A DNA stretch of 64,000 nt from Streptomyces sp. MP131-18 (GTDB lineage Bacteria > Actinomycetota > Actinomycetes > Streptomycetales > Streptomycetaceae): assembly GCF_001984575.1 (NCBI RefSeq), contig NZ_LZNS01000001.1:2647950-2711949 (forward strand), read 5' to 3'. A program made the translations under genes and the position numbers. Shown one piece after another: positions 1-8,292 of the stretch. The notes below the pieces were generated by a model. It did not search any database and was not told where the DNA came from. It saw only the letters and a program-made list of their open reading frames with translations. Numbering within the stretch: the stretch's first letter is position 1; every line of letters starts with the position of its first letter.

Positions 1-121
1 CGAAGGACAGCCCGTCGACCGCCTTGACGACGCCGTCCTCCGTGGCGAAGCGCACCCGCAGGTCGCGCACGGACAGGAACGGGGCGGCCGGCTCCGAAGC
101 GGCTTCTTCTGTGGTGGTCAC
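1..121 (-). CDS. bldKD: Oligopeptide ABC transporter ATP-binding protein, N-terminal fragment (fourth gene of a bldK-like operon)
   Basis: Only the first 40 codons lie in the window; the gene runs off the left edge. It starts with GTG at 121, eight bases after an AGGAGC ribosome site that itself overlaps the TAG stop of the upstream permease gene (12-bp gap), so the two are translationally close. The visible residues, an acidic and alanine-rich leader followed by FLSVRDLRVRFATEDGVVKAVDGLSF, match the beginning of DppD/OppD-type nucleotide-binding domains; the Walker motifs would lie beyond the edge. Its position after permease, lipoprotein and permease genes is that of bldKD. The symbol rests on gene order, not on a database match. 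Confidence 0.7.
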   Translation of the reverse strand, partial: MTTTEEAASEPAAPFLSVRDLRVRFATEDGVVKAVDGLSF

Positions 122-133
122 GTCGGTCCGCTC

Positions 134-1117
134 CTAGCCGAGACGCACGCGCGGGTCGATCAGCGCATAGCAGGCGTCGATGATGATGTTGAACAGGACG
201 ATCATGAGCGCGGCGAACAGCATCACGCCCATCAGCATGGGCAGGTTGGACTGCGTGACGGAGTCGACCGCGAGTCTGCCGAGACCGTGCAGCGAGAACG
301 TCACCTCGGTGATCATGGCGCCGCCGAAGAGGGCGCCGAGGTCGATGCCGAAGATGGTGACGATGGGGATGAGCGAGCCGCGCCAGGCGTAGCGGAAGAA
401 GACCGTGGGCCGGGACATGCCCTTCGCCTTGGCGGTGCGGACGTGATCTTCCTGAAGCTGTTCGATCAGGGTGGCGCGCGACATACGGGTGTAGTTGGCG
501 GTGAAGATCGTCGCCAGCACCAGCCAGGGCAGCAGCAGTCCCTTGAACCACTCCCACGGCTCCTCCGTGAAGGCCGAGGCGTCCGAGGGCTGCGGCAGCA
601 GCCCCGTGTTGTACACGAGGACCGCCAGGGCCAGCGGGCCGAGGAAGTAGATCTGCATGGAGCTGAGGACCAGCGAGGTGGAGCTGACCGTCTTGTCCAG
701 CAGCGTGCCGCGCCTGGCGGCGGCCAGCATGCCGAGGCCGAGGCCGAGGATCAGGAAGACGACGGCGCCGCCGATGGTCAGGGAGACGGTCGTCGGCAGC
801 CGGTCCATGATGGTGTCCAGCACCGGCCGGTTGTCGCGGAAGGAGAAGCCGAGGCAGGGTGCCGGGCAGTGTCCGGCGGGGAAGTCGCGGCCGGCGAAGA
901 TGCCGACCATGTACTCCCAGTACTGCACGGGAATGGCCTTGTCGATGCCCAGATTGTGCTCGACGATGGCGAGCTGCTCCTCGGTGCAGACGCCCTTGCC
1001 GCAGGCGAGCAGCGCGGGATTGCGCGGGATCGCGTAGAAGAGGAAGAACGTGACGGCGCTGATGACCAGCAGGATGGCGACGGCGCCGAGCGTTCGCCTC
1101 ATGAGGAATCGGAGCAT
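134..1117 (-). CDS. bldKC: Oligopeptide ABC transporter permease, DppB/OppB type (bldKC position)
   Basis: A 327-residue inner-membrane permease forming half of the translocation pore of a peptide importer. The N-terminus (MLRFLMRRTLGAVAILLVIS) is the typical first helix of DppB proteins, followed by a periplasmic loop and the inner-membrane core with about five more helices. The coupling-loop region reads TRMSRATLIEQLQEDHVRTAKAKG, the family's EAA-type ATPase contact, and the C-terminus ends in a typical DPRVRLG. The loop between helices 1 and 2 contains CGKGVCTEE and FPAGHCPAPC, that is, four cysteines, which is unusual for the family. The gene follows the lipoprotein gene after a strong hairpin (1148-1181) and precedes the ATPase by 12 bp. 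Confidence 0.85.
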   Translation of the reverse strand: MLRFLMRRTLGAVAILLVISAVTFFLFYAIPRNPALLACGKGVCTEEQLAIVEHNLGIDKAIPVQYWEYMVGIFAGRDFPAGHCPAPCLGFSFRDNRPVLDTIMDRLPTTVSLTIGGAVVFLILGLGLGMLAAARRGTLLDKTVSSTSLVLSSMQIYFLGPLALAVLVYNTGLLPQPSDASAFTEEPWEWFKGLLLPWLVLATIFTANYTRMSRATLIEQLQEDHVRTAKAKGMSRPTVFFRYAWRGSLIPIVTIFGIDLGALFGGAMITEVTFSLHGLGRLAVDSVTQSNLPMLMGVMLFAALMIVLFNIIIDACYALIDPRVRLG

Positions 1118-1147
1118 CGTAGGTGGCTGCCTTCGGTAGGTGCCGTG

Positions 1148-1181
1148 CGCCGGCCGGCCCGGTCGTCCGGGCCGGCCGGCG
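1148..1181 (-). terminator. GC-rich intercistronic hairpin after the binding-protein gene
   Basis: Perfect 15-bp inverted repeat (CGCCGGCCGGCCCGG at 1148-1162 and its complement at 1167-1181) with a 4-base loop, lying 5 bp beyond the lipoprotein stop codon and 30 bp before the next permease start. No T-run follows. In the middle of an operon such a structure usually protects the upstream message or causes partial termination, giving more binding protein than permease. Confidence 0.75.
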
Positions 1182-1186
1182 GGTGG

Positions 1187-3004
1187 CTAACTCTCGTCCT
1201 GGATGACGTAGATGCGGCGCATGTCGACGGTGCCGAAGTCGTCGTTGAACACCGCGCCGCCGATCATCGAGCCGTGCATGATCGTCTGCCGGTAGGCGAA
1301 TCCGGGCACGGCCGCCACCAGCTCCTCCTGGATGTACGCGTCCAGTTCGACCCAGGCCGCGGCGGCCTCGGCCGCGTCCTCGATGCCGCGGATGCGGTCG
1401 ATCTCCGCGTTGACGTGCTCGTCGTTCAGGTGGCTGTAGTTGGACGCGCCGTCCTGGATCTGCCGGCCGTCGAACAGCGGCGGGATCACGGTGCCGGCGG
1501 ACAGCCAGTCGTGGCCCCAGCTGCTGCGGTAGATGTCGTAGCCGCCGTCGACGACGCCGATGGTGTCGTAGTAGGTCTCCGGCGGGACCTCGCTGCGGTT
1601 GACCTCGAAGCCGGCCGTCTCCAGGGCGTCGGCGATGGCGACGGCGGCCTGCTGGTCCTCGGCGGCGGTGTGGTGCACGTAGGACAGCTCGAAGCCGACG
1701 GCGTCGGCCTCCTCCAGCAGTTCGCGGGCACGTTCCGCGTCACCCTGCGGGTTGGCGACCTTGCCGAACGGGTCGTAGTCCGGCTGGTAGCCGGGCAGCA
1801 GCGGGCTGATCATGCTGGCGGTGTACTGGCCGCCGATGGAGCCGCCGTACGCGTTGAGGATGCCGTTGAGCGGCAGCGCGTAGGCGATGGCCTGCCGGAC
1901 GCGCTCGTCGGTGACGGTGTCCATGTTGATGGCGAGGCTCCACACGAAGGACTGGTAGCCCTCGACCAGCCGCTCACGGTACTGCGGGTCCTCCATCACG
2001 GTCGGACCGTTGCCCGGGTCGAGCCCGTTGCTGAAGCTGATGCCGTTCCGGTTCTCGCCGTTGTCGGCCATCAGCCGGGCGGTGGAGTCCTCCTGGCTGT
2101 GCCCGAAGCTGATCTCGAAGGCGTCCGGGTAGGCGTTCCGCGTCGGGTCGGTCTCGGGGACCCAGTGCTCGTTCCTGGTGAGCGTCATGGAACGGCCGGG
2201 GCGGTGCTCCTCGATGCGGTAGGGCCCGGAGGTCATCGGCTCCTGGTCGTACGCCTCCTGCGTGTCGTGCTCCTCGGAGACCACCGCGTAGCCGGCGATC
2301 GACAGGGCGTACGGCAGGTCGTTCTGCGGCCGGGAGAAGTGGAAGACGACCGTGCGCTCGTCCGGGGTCTCCAGCACGGAGTCGGGCAGGTGGTCGCCGT
2401 TGTAGGGGCCTTCGGGCAGCAGTTCGCGGTAGTCGGTGCCGTCCGCGTCGGCCAGCCACTGCTGGATGTAGGTGGGACCCTGGGTGATGAACGGCGCGAA
2501 CTGCCGCTCGAACGTGTGCCGGATGTCGGCGGAGGTGATGGGCGTCCCGTCGGCGAAGAAGATGTCTTCCTTCAGGGTGTACGTCCACGTCAGGCCGTCC
2601 TCCGAGACCTGCCCGGAGTCCGTCGCCAGGTCGCCGACCACGGTGTAGTTGCCGTCGTTGTCCAGCTTCACGGCGGTGAGGCCGCGGTGGACGAGGCGGG
2701 CGATGTTCTGCTCGTGCTGGACATAGATCTGCGCCGGGTCCAGGTGGTCCGGCGGGACGTCCTCGAACACGTTCACCGTGCCGCCCGGCTGTGCGTCGGG
2801 CACTTCTTCCGCGGGTCCTGTGGAGGCCGCCTCGTCGCCGAAGGATATGGAGGTCAGTTCCTCGGGGGCGGACTGCTCCTCGCCGTTCTCGCCGTCTTCG
2901 GCCCCGCCGCCTCCGCCGCTGCTGCACGCGCCGAGGAGCAGCGCGCCCGCCAGGGCGATGGACACCCCGGCCGTGCGCCCTCTGCGCAAGGTGTGGATGC
3001 TCAT
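1187..3004 (-). CDS. bldKB: Peptide-binding lipoprotein of an oligopeptide ABC importer (BldKB position)
   Basis: A 605-residue solute-binding protein (family 5, OppA/DppA-like). The first 27 residues form a lipoprotein signal peptide with lipobox LLGAC (Cys27), followed by a glycine/serine linker and acidic stretch. The motif VYVQHEQNIARLVHRGL and the TSADIRHTFERQF segment belong to the SBP_bac_5 fold. It would deliver extracellular peptides to the pore formed by the flanking permeases. It lies second in the operon, 37 bp after the first permease gene, as bldKB does in Streptomyces. The length is close to that of BldKB. The ribosome site before the ATG at 3004 is weak. An ordinary nutrient-peptide importer is the alternative reading. 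Confidence 0.75.
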   Translation of the reverse strand: MSIHTLRRGRTAGVSIALAGALLLGACSSGGGGGAEDGENGEEQSAPEELTSISFGDEAASTGPAEEVPDAQPGGTVNVFEDVPPDHLDPAQIYVQHEQNIARLVHRGLTAVKLDNDGNYTVVGDLATDSGQVSEDGLTWTYTLKEDIFFADGTPITSADIRHTFERQFAPFITQGPTYIQQWLADADGTDYRELLPEGPYNGDHLPDSVLETPDERTVVFHFSRPQNDLPYALSIAGYAVVSEEHDTQEAYDQEPMTSGPYRIEEHRPGRSMTLTRNEHWVPETDPTRNAYPDAFEISFGHSQEDSTARLMADNGENRNGISFSNGLDPGNGPTVMEDPQYRERLVEGYQSFVWSLAINMDTVTDERVRQAIAYALPLNGILNAYGGSIGGQYTASMISPLLPGYQPDYDPFGKVANPQGDAERARELLEEADAVGFELSYVHHTAAEDQQAAVAIADALETAGFEVNRSEVPPETYYDTIGVVDGGYDIYRSSWGHDWLSAGTVIPPLFDGRQIQDGASNYSHLNDEHVNAEIDRIRGIEDAAEAAAAWVELDAYIQEELVAAVPGFAYRQTIMHGSMIGGAVFNDDFGTVDMRRIYVIQDES

Positions 3005-3041
3005 GGGTTGCTGTGCACCTGCCCGTTCCTGTTGAGGGATG

Positions 3042-4031
3042 TCATCGGACGGTCTTGGGGTCGAAGGCGTCCCGGACCGAATCCCCCAGGAGGTTGAAGG
3101 CGACGATAAAGATCACCATCGAGACTCCGGGGAAGAACATGTACGTGATGTCGCTGCGGTACACCTCGGCCGCGGTGGCGAACATCCGGCCCCAGTCGGG
3201 GGTGGGCTCGGTGAGGCCCACGCCGAGGAAGGACAGCGCGGCGGCGGTGGTGACGAAGTTCGGCAGCATGTAGGTGGCCTGCACCAGCATCGGCGAGACC
3301 ACGTTGGGCAGCAGCTCCTTGCGGATGATGCGCCACGGGGAGGCGCCGCTCACCTTGGCCGCCTCGACGAACTCGCGTTCACGCAGGGAGAGGGTGGCGC
3401 CGCGCAGGATGCGGCCCAGTGTCATCCACCCGAGCGCCCACAGCACGATGATGACGGAGATCACCTTGACGTGGGTCGGTGTCTCCTGCCGCGGGTCGAC
3501 GAAAAGGGTGGCGATGATCGGCAGGAACGCGACGAAGAACAGCTGCTGCGGAAAGGCCATCAGCAGGTCGATGAGGCGGCTGATGGCGGCGTCCCACCGG
3601 CCGCCGAGGTAGCCGGCGGCGATGCCGAGCACGATCGCGGTGAGCGTGGCGAGAATCGTGACGACGAGGGCGATGAGGAGAGATGTGCGTATTCCGTAGA
3701 CCAGCTCCATGAAAACGTCACGTCCGGTGCCGGGTTCGAGCCCGAACCAGAATTCACCGTCGATGCCGCCGTTGGGCTTGACGGGATAGCCGTACTCGTT
3801 GAGCAGACCGCTCTCCAACTGGCCGTATCTGGTGTACGGGTCCTTTCCGTACAGCCAGGAGATGACCGGCGCGAGCAGCCCGACGGCGAAGAAGAACAGC
3901 ACGACACAGGCGGAAATGACACCGACCCGGTCACGCCGGAAGCGGCGCCACATCAGCCGGCCGGGCGAGCGGCCGACGGCGCCGGCCTCGACGACCGGAA
4001 CGGCCTCGGCGGCCACGGTTTGGCTGGACAT
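3042..4031 (-). CDS. bldKA: Oligopeptide ABC transporter permease, DppC/OppC type (bldKA position)
   Basis: A 329-residue inner-membrane permease. I start it at the ATG at 4031 (MSSQTVAAEA), which has a GGGGGGA ribosome site; an upstream in-frame ATG at 4145 would add 38 atypical residues and lacks such a site. After a cytoplasmic N-terminal tail the first helix reads VGVISACVVLFFFAVGLLAPVI. A large outside loop follows, then five more helices including the EAA-type loop (RILRGATLSLREREFVEAAKVSG) and the C-terminal LLGDSVRDAFDPKTVR. It is the first gene of the operon, so the operon opens with a permease rather than the binding protein, as bldK does and as the two neighbouring operons do not. 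Confidence 0.8.
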   Translation of the reverse strand: MSSQTVAAEAVPVVEAGAVGRSPGRLMWRRFRRDRVGVISACVVLFFFAVGLLAPVISWLYGKDPYTRYGQLESGLLNEYGYPVKPNGGIDGEFWFGLEPGTGRDVFMELVYGIRTSLLIALVVTILATLTAIVLGIAAGYLGGRWDAAISRLIDLLMAFPQQLFFVAFLPIIATLFVDPRQETPTHVKVISVIIVLWALGWMTLGRILRGATLSLREREFVEAAKVSGASPWRIIRKELLPNVVSPMLVQATYMLPNFVTTAAALSFLGVGLTEPTPDWGRMFATAAEVYRSDITYMFFPGVSMVIFIVAFNLLGDSVRDAFDPKTVR

Positions 4032-4323
4032 CAAGTCCCCCCGACGGGTGCGGTCCTGTGCATGCGATGCGTGTAGATCGCGACTGTGGCAAGGCACACA
4101 GACAGCCGTCAAGGAGTAGCAATGGTATAAACCTATGACGGTCATTTTGGTGAGCGAAGATTATGCAGATCGGCACGAAAACGTGCTTGACCGCACGATC
4201 GGCGATCGGGAATGTGGGGATAAGTGGTGACCCGGCCTGTTAACAAGGCGGCAACACCCCAGACCCTATACCGATATGCGAACGGCCCAGACTGTGGCGG
4301 TACGGCCGTGCGGGTGCCGTAGA
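4032..4323 (-). promoter_or_regulatory. Promoter and leader region of the bldK-like operon
   Basis: This gene-free stretch should carry the promoter of the minus-strand operon starting at 4031. Reading the minus strand, the best -10 candidate is CATAAT (4165-4160); no good -35 is found at the right distance. An 11-bp palindrome ATGAC-G-GTCAT lies at 4135-4145, and a small GCACG/CGTGC stem with a four-base loop at 4172-4185. I see no gene here. Confidence 0.4.
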
Positions 4324-4360
4324 CCGGGGCGGCGCGGCCGGAAGGCAGGCGCCGCCCCGG
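4324..4360 (-). terminator. Terminator after the second peptide-transporter operon
   Basis: Perfect 12-bp inverted repeat CCGGGGCGGCGC (4324-4335) with its complement at 4349-4360 and a 13-base loop, 13 bp downstream of the TGA of the last ATPase gene. It separates that operon from the promoter of the bldK-like operon. Like most Streptomyces terminators it lacks a T-run. Confidence 0.75.
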
Positions 4361-4373
4361 TGCACATCCGCAC

Positions 4374-5423
4374 TCAGCCGCTGACCAACTGCCCCTTGTC
4401 CTCGGCGAAGTGACAGGCGGAGGCGTGCCGCGCCGGCCCCGTGGCCGCGGTGAACTCGGCGGGCACGGCGAGCGGCGGGTCCACTTCCGCGCACAGCGCC
4501 TGCGCCTTCCAGCAGCGGGTACGGAAACGGCAGCCGGACGGCGGATCGGCAGGGGACGGCACGTCTCCCACGAGAATGATGTGTTCGCGGCTGCGACTGA
4601 GTTCGGGGTCCGGCACGGGAACGGCGGACAGCAGCGCCTGCGTGTACGGATGGGTGGCGTGCTCGTAAATCTCCTGATCGGTGCCCGTTTCGACGATCCG
4701 GCCGAGATACATGACCGCGACGCGGTCGGAGATATGCCGCACGATGGACAGATCGTGCGCAATGAACATGTACGCCAGGCCGAACTCCCGCTGAAGACGT
4801 TCCATCAGGTTGATCACCTGCGCCTGGACGGACACGTCGAGCGCCGAGACCGGCTCGTCGGCCACGATGATCTCCGGGTTGAGGGCGAGTCCGCGCGCGA
4901 TCCCGATGCGCTGCCGCTGCCCGCCGGAAAACTGATGGGGATACCGGTTCACGTACTCCGGATTGAGCCCGACCACATCGAGCAGTTCCTGCACCTTGCG
5001 CCGCCTGTCCTTCTTCGGCGCGGCCTCGGGATGGATGTCGAACGGCTCCCCCACGATGTCCCCGACCGTCATCCGCGGATTCAGCGAGGTGTACGGGTCC
5101 TGGAACACCATCTGGATATTCCGCCGCACCGCCTTCAGCGCCCGCCCGGAAAGCCGTGAAATGTCCTCGCCCTTGTACCGGATGCTGCCCGCGGTCGGCC
5201 GCTCCAGATTCATCAGCAGCCTGGCCACGGTGGACTTCCCGCAGCCGGACTCGCCCACGATCCCCAGCGTCTCGCCCGGCCGCAGGTCGAACGACACCCC
5301 GTCGACCGCCTGCACCGCGCCGATCCCGCGCCGGATCAGGATGCCGCGCGTGAGCGGGAAGTGCTTGACCAGCCCGCGGACTTCGAGGATCGGCTCCGGC
5401 GACTCCTGCGGCACGTCACTCAC
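4374..5423 (-). CDS. Oligopeptide ABC transporter ATP-binding protein, DppF/OppF type (operon 2)
   Basis: A 349-residue cytoplasmic ATPase that drives peptide import with its DppD partner. Visible motifs are Walker [10 protein letters not shown] near residue 57, Q-loop [14 protein letters not shown], signature FSGGQRQR, Walker [15 protein letters not shown] and switch His in FIAHDLSIV. The C-terminal oligopeptide/dipeptide domain carries four cysteines ([15 protein letters not shown] and the final SACHF). The start overlaps the end of the upstream DppD-type gene by 8 bp, indicating translational coupling. It is extremely similar to the ATPase at 11276-12322, whole blocks such as [20 protein letters not shown] being identical. 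It is the last gene of operon 2. Confidence 0.92.
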   Translation of the reverse strand: MSDVPQESPEPILEVRGLVKHFPLTRGILIRRGIGAVQAVDGVSFDLRPGETLGIVGESGCGKSTVARLLMNLERPTAGSIRYKGEDISRLSGRALKAVRRNIQMVFQDPYTSLNPRMTVGDIVGEPFDIHPEAAPKKDRRRKVQELLDVVGLNPEYVNRYPHQFSGGQRQRIGIARGLALNPEIIVADEPVSALDVSVQAQVINLMERLQREFGLAYMFIAHDLSIVRHISDRVAVMYLGRIVETGTDQEIYEHATHPYTQALLSAVPVPDPELSRSREHIILVGDVPSPADPPSGCRFRTRCWKAQALCAEVDPPLAVPAEFTAATGPARHASACHFAEDKGQLVSG

Positions 5424-6393
5424 CGATCGTCTCCTTCCAGAAGTGGCACGCGCTCGACCGGCCCTCGCCGACCTCGTACAGCGGCGGGCGCGGATCGTGC
5501 CGGCAGACCTCGCGCACCTGGGGGCAGCGCGGGTGGAACGGGCAGCCGGCGGGGACGTGCAGCAGGTTCGGCGGCAGGCCCTTGATGGCCAGCAGTTCCC
5601 CGCCCTTGTGGTCGAGCCGCGGAATCGACTCCAGCAGTCCCTTGGTGTAGGGGTGCGCGGGCCGCTTGTACACGTCGTGCACCGGGGCGTGCTCCACGAT
5701 GCGCCCCGCGTACATGACCGCGATCTTGTCGGCCACGTCGGCGACGACCCCGAGGTCGTGCGTGATGAGGATGAGGCCCATCCGGTACTCGCGCTGCAAC
5801 TCCGCCAGCAGGTCCATCACCTGTGCCTGCACGGTCACGTCCAGCGCCGTCGTCGGCTCGTCCGCGATCACCAGCTCGGGTTCGAGGGCGAGCGCCATCG
5901 CGATCATGATGCGCTGCCGCATGCCGCCGGAGAACTGGTGCGGGTAGTCGTTCACCCGCTCCCTGGCCGCCGGAATCCGCACCCGGTCCATCAGCTCGAC
6001 GGCCCTGGCCTTCGCCTCCTTGCGGGAGGCGTCCCGGTGCACCCGGAACATCTCCCCCAGCTGGTAGCCCACCGACAGCACCGGGTTCAGCGAGGACAGC
6101 GCGTCCTGGAAGATCATCGCCATCCGCTCGCCGCGAATGCGCCGCCGTTCCTCGCGGCCGAGGGTGAGCAGGTCACGGCCGCGGAACAGGACGCGGCCGT
6201 GGGTGATGCGGCCCGGCGGCGTGTCGAGGATGCCCATGACGGCCTGCGCGGTCACCGATTTGCCGGAGCCGGACTCGCCCAGCACGGCCAGCGTCTCGCC
6301 CTCGTCCACGGAGAAGCCGGCCCCGTTGACCGCGTTGACCACTCCGTCGCGCGTGCGGAAGTCCACGTGCAGATCCTGGACGTCGAGCAGCAT
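5416..6393 (-). CDS. Oligopeptide ABC transporter ATP-binding protein, DppD/OppD type (operon 2)
   Basis: A 325-residue cytoplasmic ATPase of the peptide importer. It begins [24 protein letters not shown] and shows Walker [10 protein letters not shown]-loop [13 protein letters not shown], signature FSGGMRQR, Walker [13 protein letters not shown] and the switch histidine in ITHDLGVV. The C-terminal oligopeptide domain has the cysteine set [14 protein letters not shown] plus SSACHF. It lies 27 bp after the DppC-type permease gene and overlaps the next ATPase by 8 bp. It should pair with the 4374-5423 product to form the asymmetric nucleotide-binding dimer. Confidence 0.92.
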   Translation of the reverse strand: MLLDVQDLHVDFRTRDGVVNAVNGAGFSVDEGETLAVLGESGSGKSVTAQAVMGILDTPPGRITHGRVLFRGRDLLTLGREERRRIRGERMAMIFQDALSSLNPVLSVGYQLGEMFRVHRDASRKEAKARAVELMDRVRIPAARERVNDYPHQFSGGMRQRIMIAMALALEPELVIADEPTTALDVTVQAQVMDLLAELQREYRMGLILITHDLGVVADVADKIAVMYAGRIVEHAPVHDVYKRPAHPYTKGLLESIPRLDHKGGELLAIKGLPPNLLHVPAGCPFHPRCPQVREVCRHDPRPPLYEVGEGRSSACHFWKETIGE

Positions 6394-6420
6394 CGCAACT
6401 CCTGTCGGTTCGGCTTCACA

Positions 6421-7371
6421 TCAGCGGAGCTTGGGGTCCAGGGCGTCGCGAACGGCGTCGCCGAGCATGATGAAGGCCAGCACGGTGAGGCTCAGCGCGG
6501 CGGCCGGGTACAGCAGGATGTGCGGGGCGTTGCGGAACTGCATGCCGTCGGAGGCGGCGGAGATGTCGACGCCCCAGGAGACGGTCGGCGGGCGCAGCCC
6601 CACCCCCAGGTAGCTGAGCGTCGCCTCCAGGGCGATGAACGTGCCGAGCATGATGGTCGCCATCACGATCACCGGCGCGACCGCGTTGGGCAGGATGTGC
6701 CGCAGCAGCATCCGGGAATTGCTCGCGCCCAGCGCCCGCGCGGCCTGCACGTAGTCGTTCTGCTTGGCGGTGATGACCGAACCGCGGGAGATGCGTGCGA
6801 TCTGCGGCCAGCTCAGCGCGGCGATCACCAGCACCACCGGCCAGATGCCGGTGAGGGTGATCATGCTGAGGAAGACGATGGCGCCGAGCACCAGCGGGAT
6901 GCCGAAGAAGACGTCGGTCAGGCGGGAGAGCAGCGTGTCCCAGAAGCCGCCGATGAATCCGGCGAGGCCGCCGACGACCGCGCCGAGCACGGCGACGCCG
7001 AGGGTCGCGCACAGGCCGACGGTGATGGAGGCGCGCGCCCCGTACACGGTGCGCGTGTAGACGTCGCAGCCCTGGGTGTCGAAGCCGAACCAGTGCCCGG
7101 CGGACGGGCCTTCGAGGGAACGGCCGAGCTGGCAGCGCTGCGGGTCGCGGGAGGCGATGAGCCCCGGCCACAGCGAGATCACCACGAGGAAGAGGATCAG
7201 CAGCGCGGACACGATGAACACCGGGTTGCGGCGCAGGTCGTGCCAGGCGTCGGTCCACAGGCTGCGGGCGGCCGTGGTCTCGGGCGCGGTGGCGGTGCCG
7301 GCGGTCAGCCCCTTGGCGGCGGCCACCTCCTGGGCGCCGAACGGGGTCTTGTCGGACTGCTGGTCAGGCAT
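6421..7371 (-). CDS. Oligopeptide ABC transporter permease, DppC/OppC type (operon 2)
   Basis: A 316-residue inner-membrane permease. A cytoplasmic tail of about 50 residues precedes the first helix (PVFIVSALLILFLVVISLWP). The outside loop contains SRDPQRCQLG and FDTQGCDVYTRTVYGAR, typical of DppC proteins. The EAA-type ATPase contact is ISRGSVITAKQNDYVQAARALGA and the C-terminus is LGDAVRDALDPKLR. Its ATG overlaps the TGA of the DppB-type gene by 8 bp (ATGCCTGA), so the two permeases are translationally coupled and probably made in equal amounts. Confidence 0.9.
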   Translation of the reverse strand: MPDQQSDKTPFGAQEVAAAKGLTAGTATAPETTAARSLWTDAWHDLRRNPVFIVSALLILFLVVISLWPGLIASRDPQRCQLGRSLEGPSAGHWFGFDTQGCDVYTRTVYGARASITVGLCATLGVAVLGAVVGGLAGFIGGFWDTLLSRLTDVFFGIPLVLGAIVFLSMITLTGIWPVVLVIAALSWPQIARISRGSVITAKQNDYVQAARALGASNSRMLLRHILPNAVAPVIVMATIMLGTFIALEATLSYLGVGLRPPTVSWGVDISAASDGMQFRNAPHILLYPAAALSLTVLAFIMLGDAVRDALDPKLR

Positions 7372-8287
7372 AGCGAATCCTCGGGTCGAGCACGGCGTAG
7401 AGGAGGTCGACGAGCAGGTTCGCCAGCAGGAAGATCAGCACCAGGACGACCACGAAGCCGACGACGGTCGGCGAGTTCTGCCGCAGAATGCCCTGGTAGA
7501 GCTGGTAGCCGACGCCCTGGATGTTGAAGATGCGCTCGGTCACGATGGCGCCGGCCATCAGGGTGCCGATGTCCGCGCCGAGGTAGGTGACCACGGGGAT
7601 CAGCGAGTTGCGCAGCAGGTGGCGGACCGTCACCCGGCGGCGCGGCAGCCCCTTGGCGATGGCGGTGCGGATGTAGTCGGCGCGGGTGTTCTCGGCGACG
7701 GAGGTCCTGGTGAGCCTGGTGACGTAGGCGAGCGAGACCAGCGCGAGGATGAGGCCGGGCACGATCAGCTCGTCCAGCCGGGCGTCCGGGCTGACCGCCG
7801 GGTCGATCCAGCCGGCCTCGACGCCCAGGAAGAACTGCCCCGTGGTGCCCAGCACGAAGGTGGGGACCGCGATGACGACCAGGGTCAGGATCAGCACCGT
7901 GGTGTCGAGGGAACGGCCGCGGCGCAGCCCCGTGACGACGCCGAGCACGATGCCGAGGACGATCTCGAAGGTGAGGGCGACCAGCGCGAGCCGGAAGCTG
8001 ATCGGGAACGCCCGTTCCATCAGCTCGGTGACCGGCTGCCCGTTGAACGCGGTGCCGAAGTCGCCGGAGAAGATCTTGCCCATGTACAGCAGGTACTGCT
8101 GCCACAGCGGGTGGTCCAGGTTGAACTCCTCGCGCAGCGCCTTGGCGGTGGCCGGATCGGGGCCGCGGTCGCCGAACAGCGCGGACACCGGGTCGCCGAG
8201 GGCGTAGACCATGACGAAGATGAGGAAGGTCGCCCCGATGAAGACCGGGATCATCTGGAGCAGGCGTCGGATGACGTAGCGCCCCAT
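7364..8287 (-). CDS. Oligopeptide ABC transporter permease, DppB/OppB type (operon 2)
   Basis: A 307-residue inner-membrane permease starting MGRYVIRRLLQMIPVFIGATFLIF, the standard first helix of DppB proteins. The remaining helices, the EAA-type loop (TRTSVAENTRADYIRTAIAKG) and the C-terminal DLLYAVLDPRIRYA all fit the family, as does the length. It begins 5 bp after the binding-protein stop codon, without the hairpin seen at the equivalent place in the two neighbouring operons, and overlaps the next permease by 8 bp. Confidence 0.9.
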   Translation of the reverse strand: MGRYVIRRLLQMIPVFIGATFLIFVMVYALGDPVSALFGDRGPDPATAKALREEFNLDHPLWQQYLLYMGKIFSGDFGTAFNGQPVTELMERAFPISFRLALVALTFEIVLGIVLGVVTGLRRGRSLDTTVLILTLVVIAVPTFVLGTTGQFFLGVEAGWIDPAVSPDARLDELIVPGLILALVSLAYVTRLTRTSVAENTRADYIRTAIAKGLPRRRVTVRHLLRNSLIPVVTYLGADIGTLMAGAIVTERIFNIQGVGYQLYQGILRQNSPTVVGFVVVLVLIFLLANLLVDLLYAVLDPRIRYA

Positions 8288-8292
8288 GGGGA

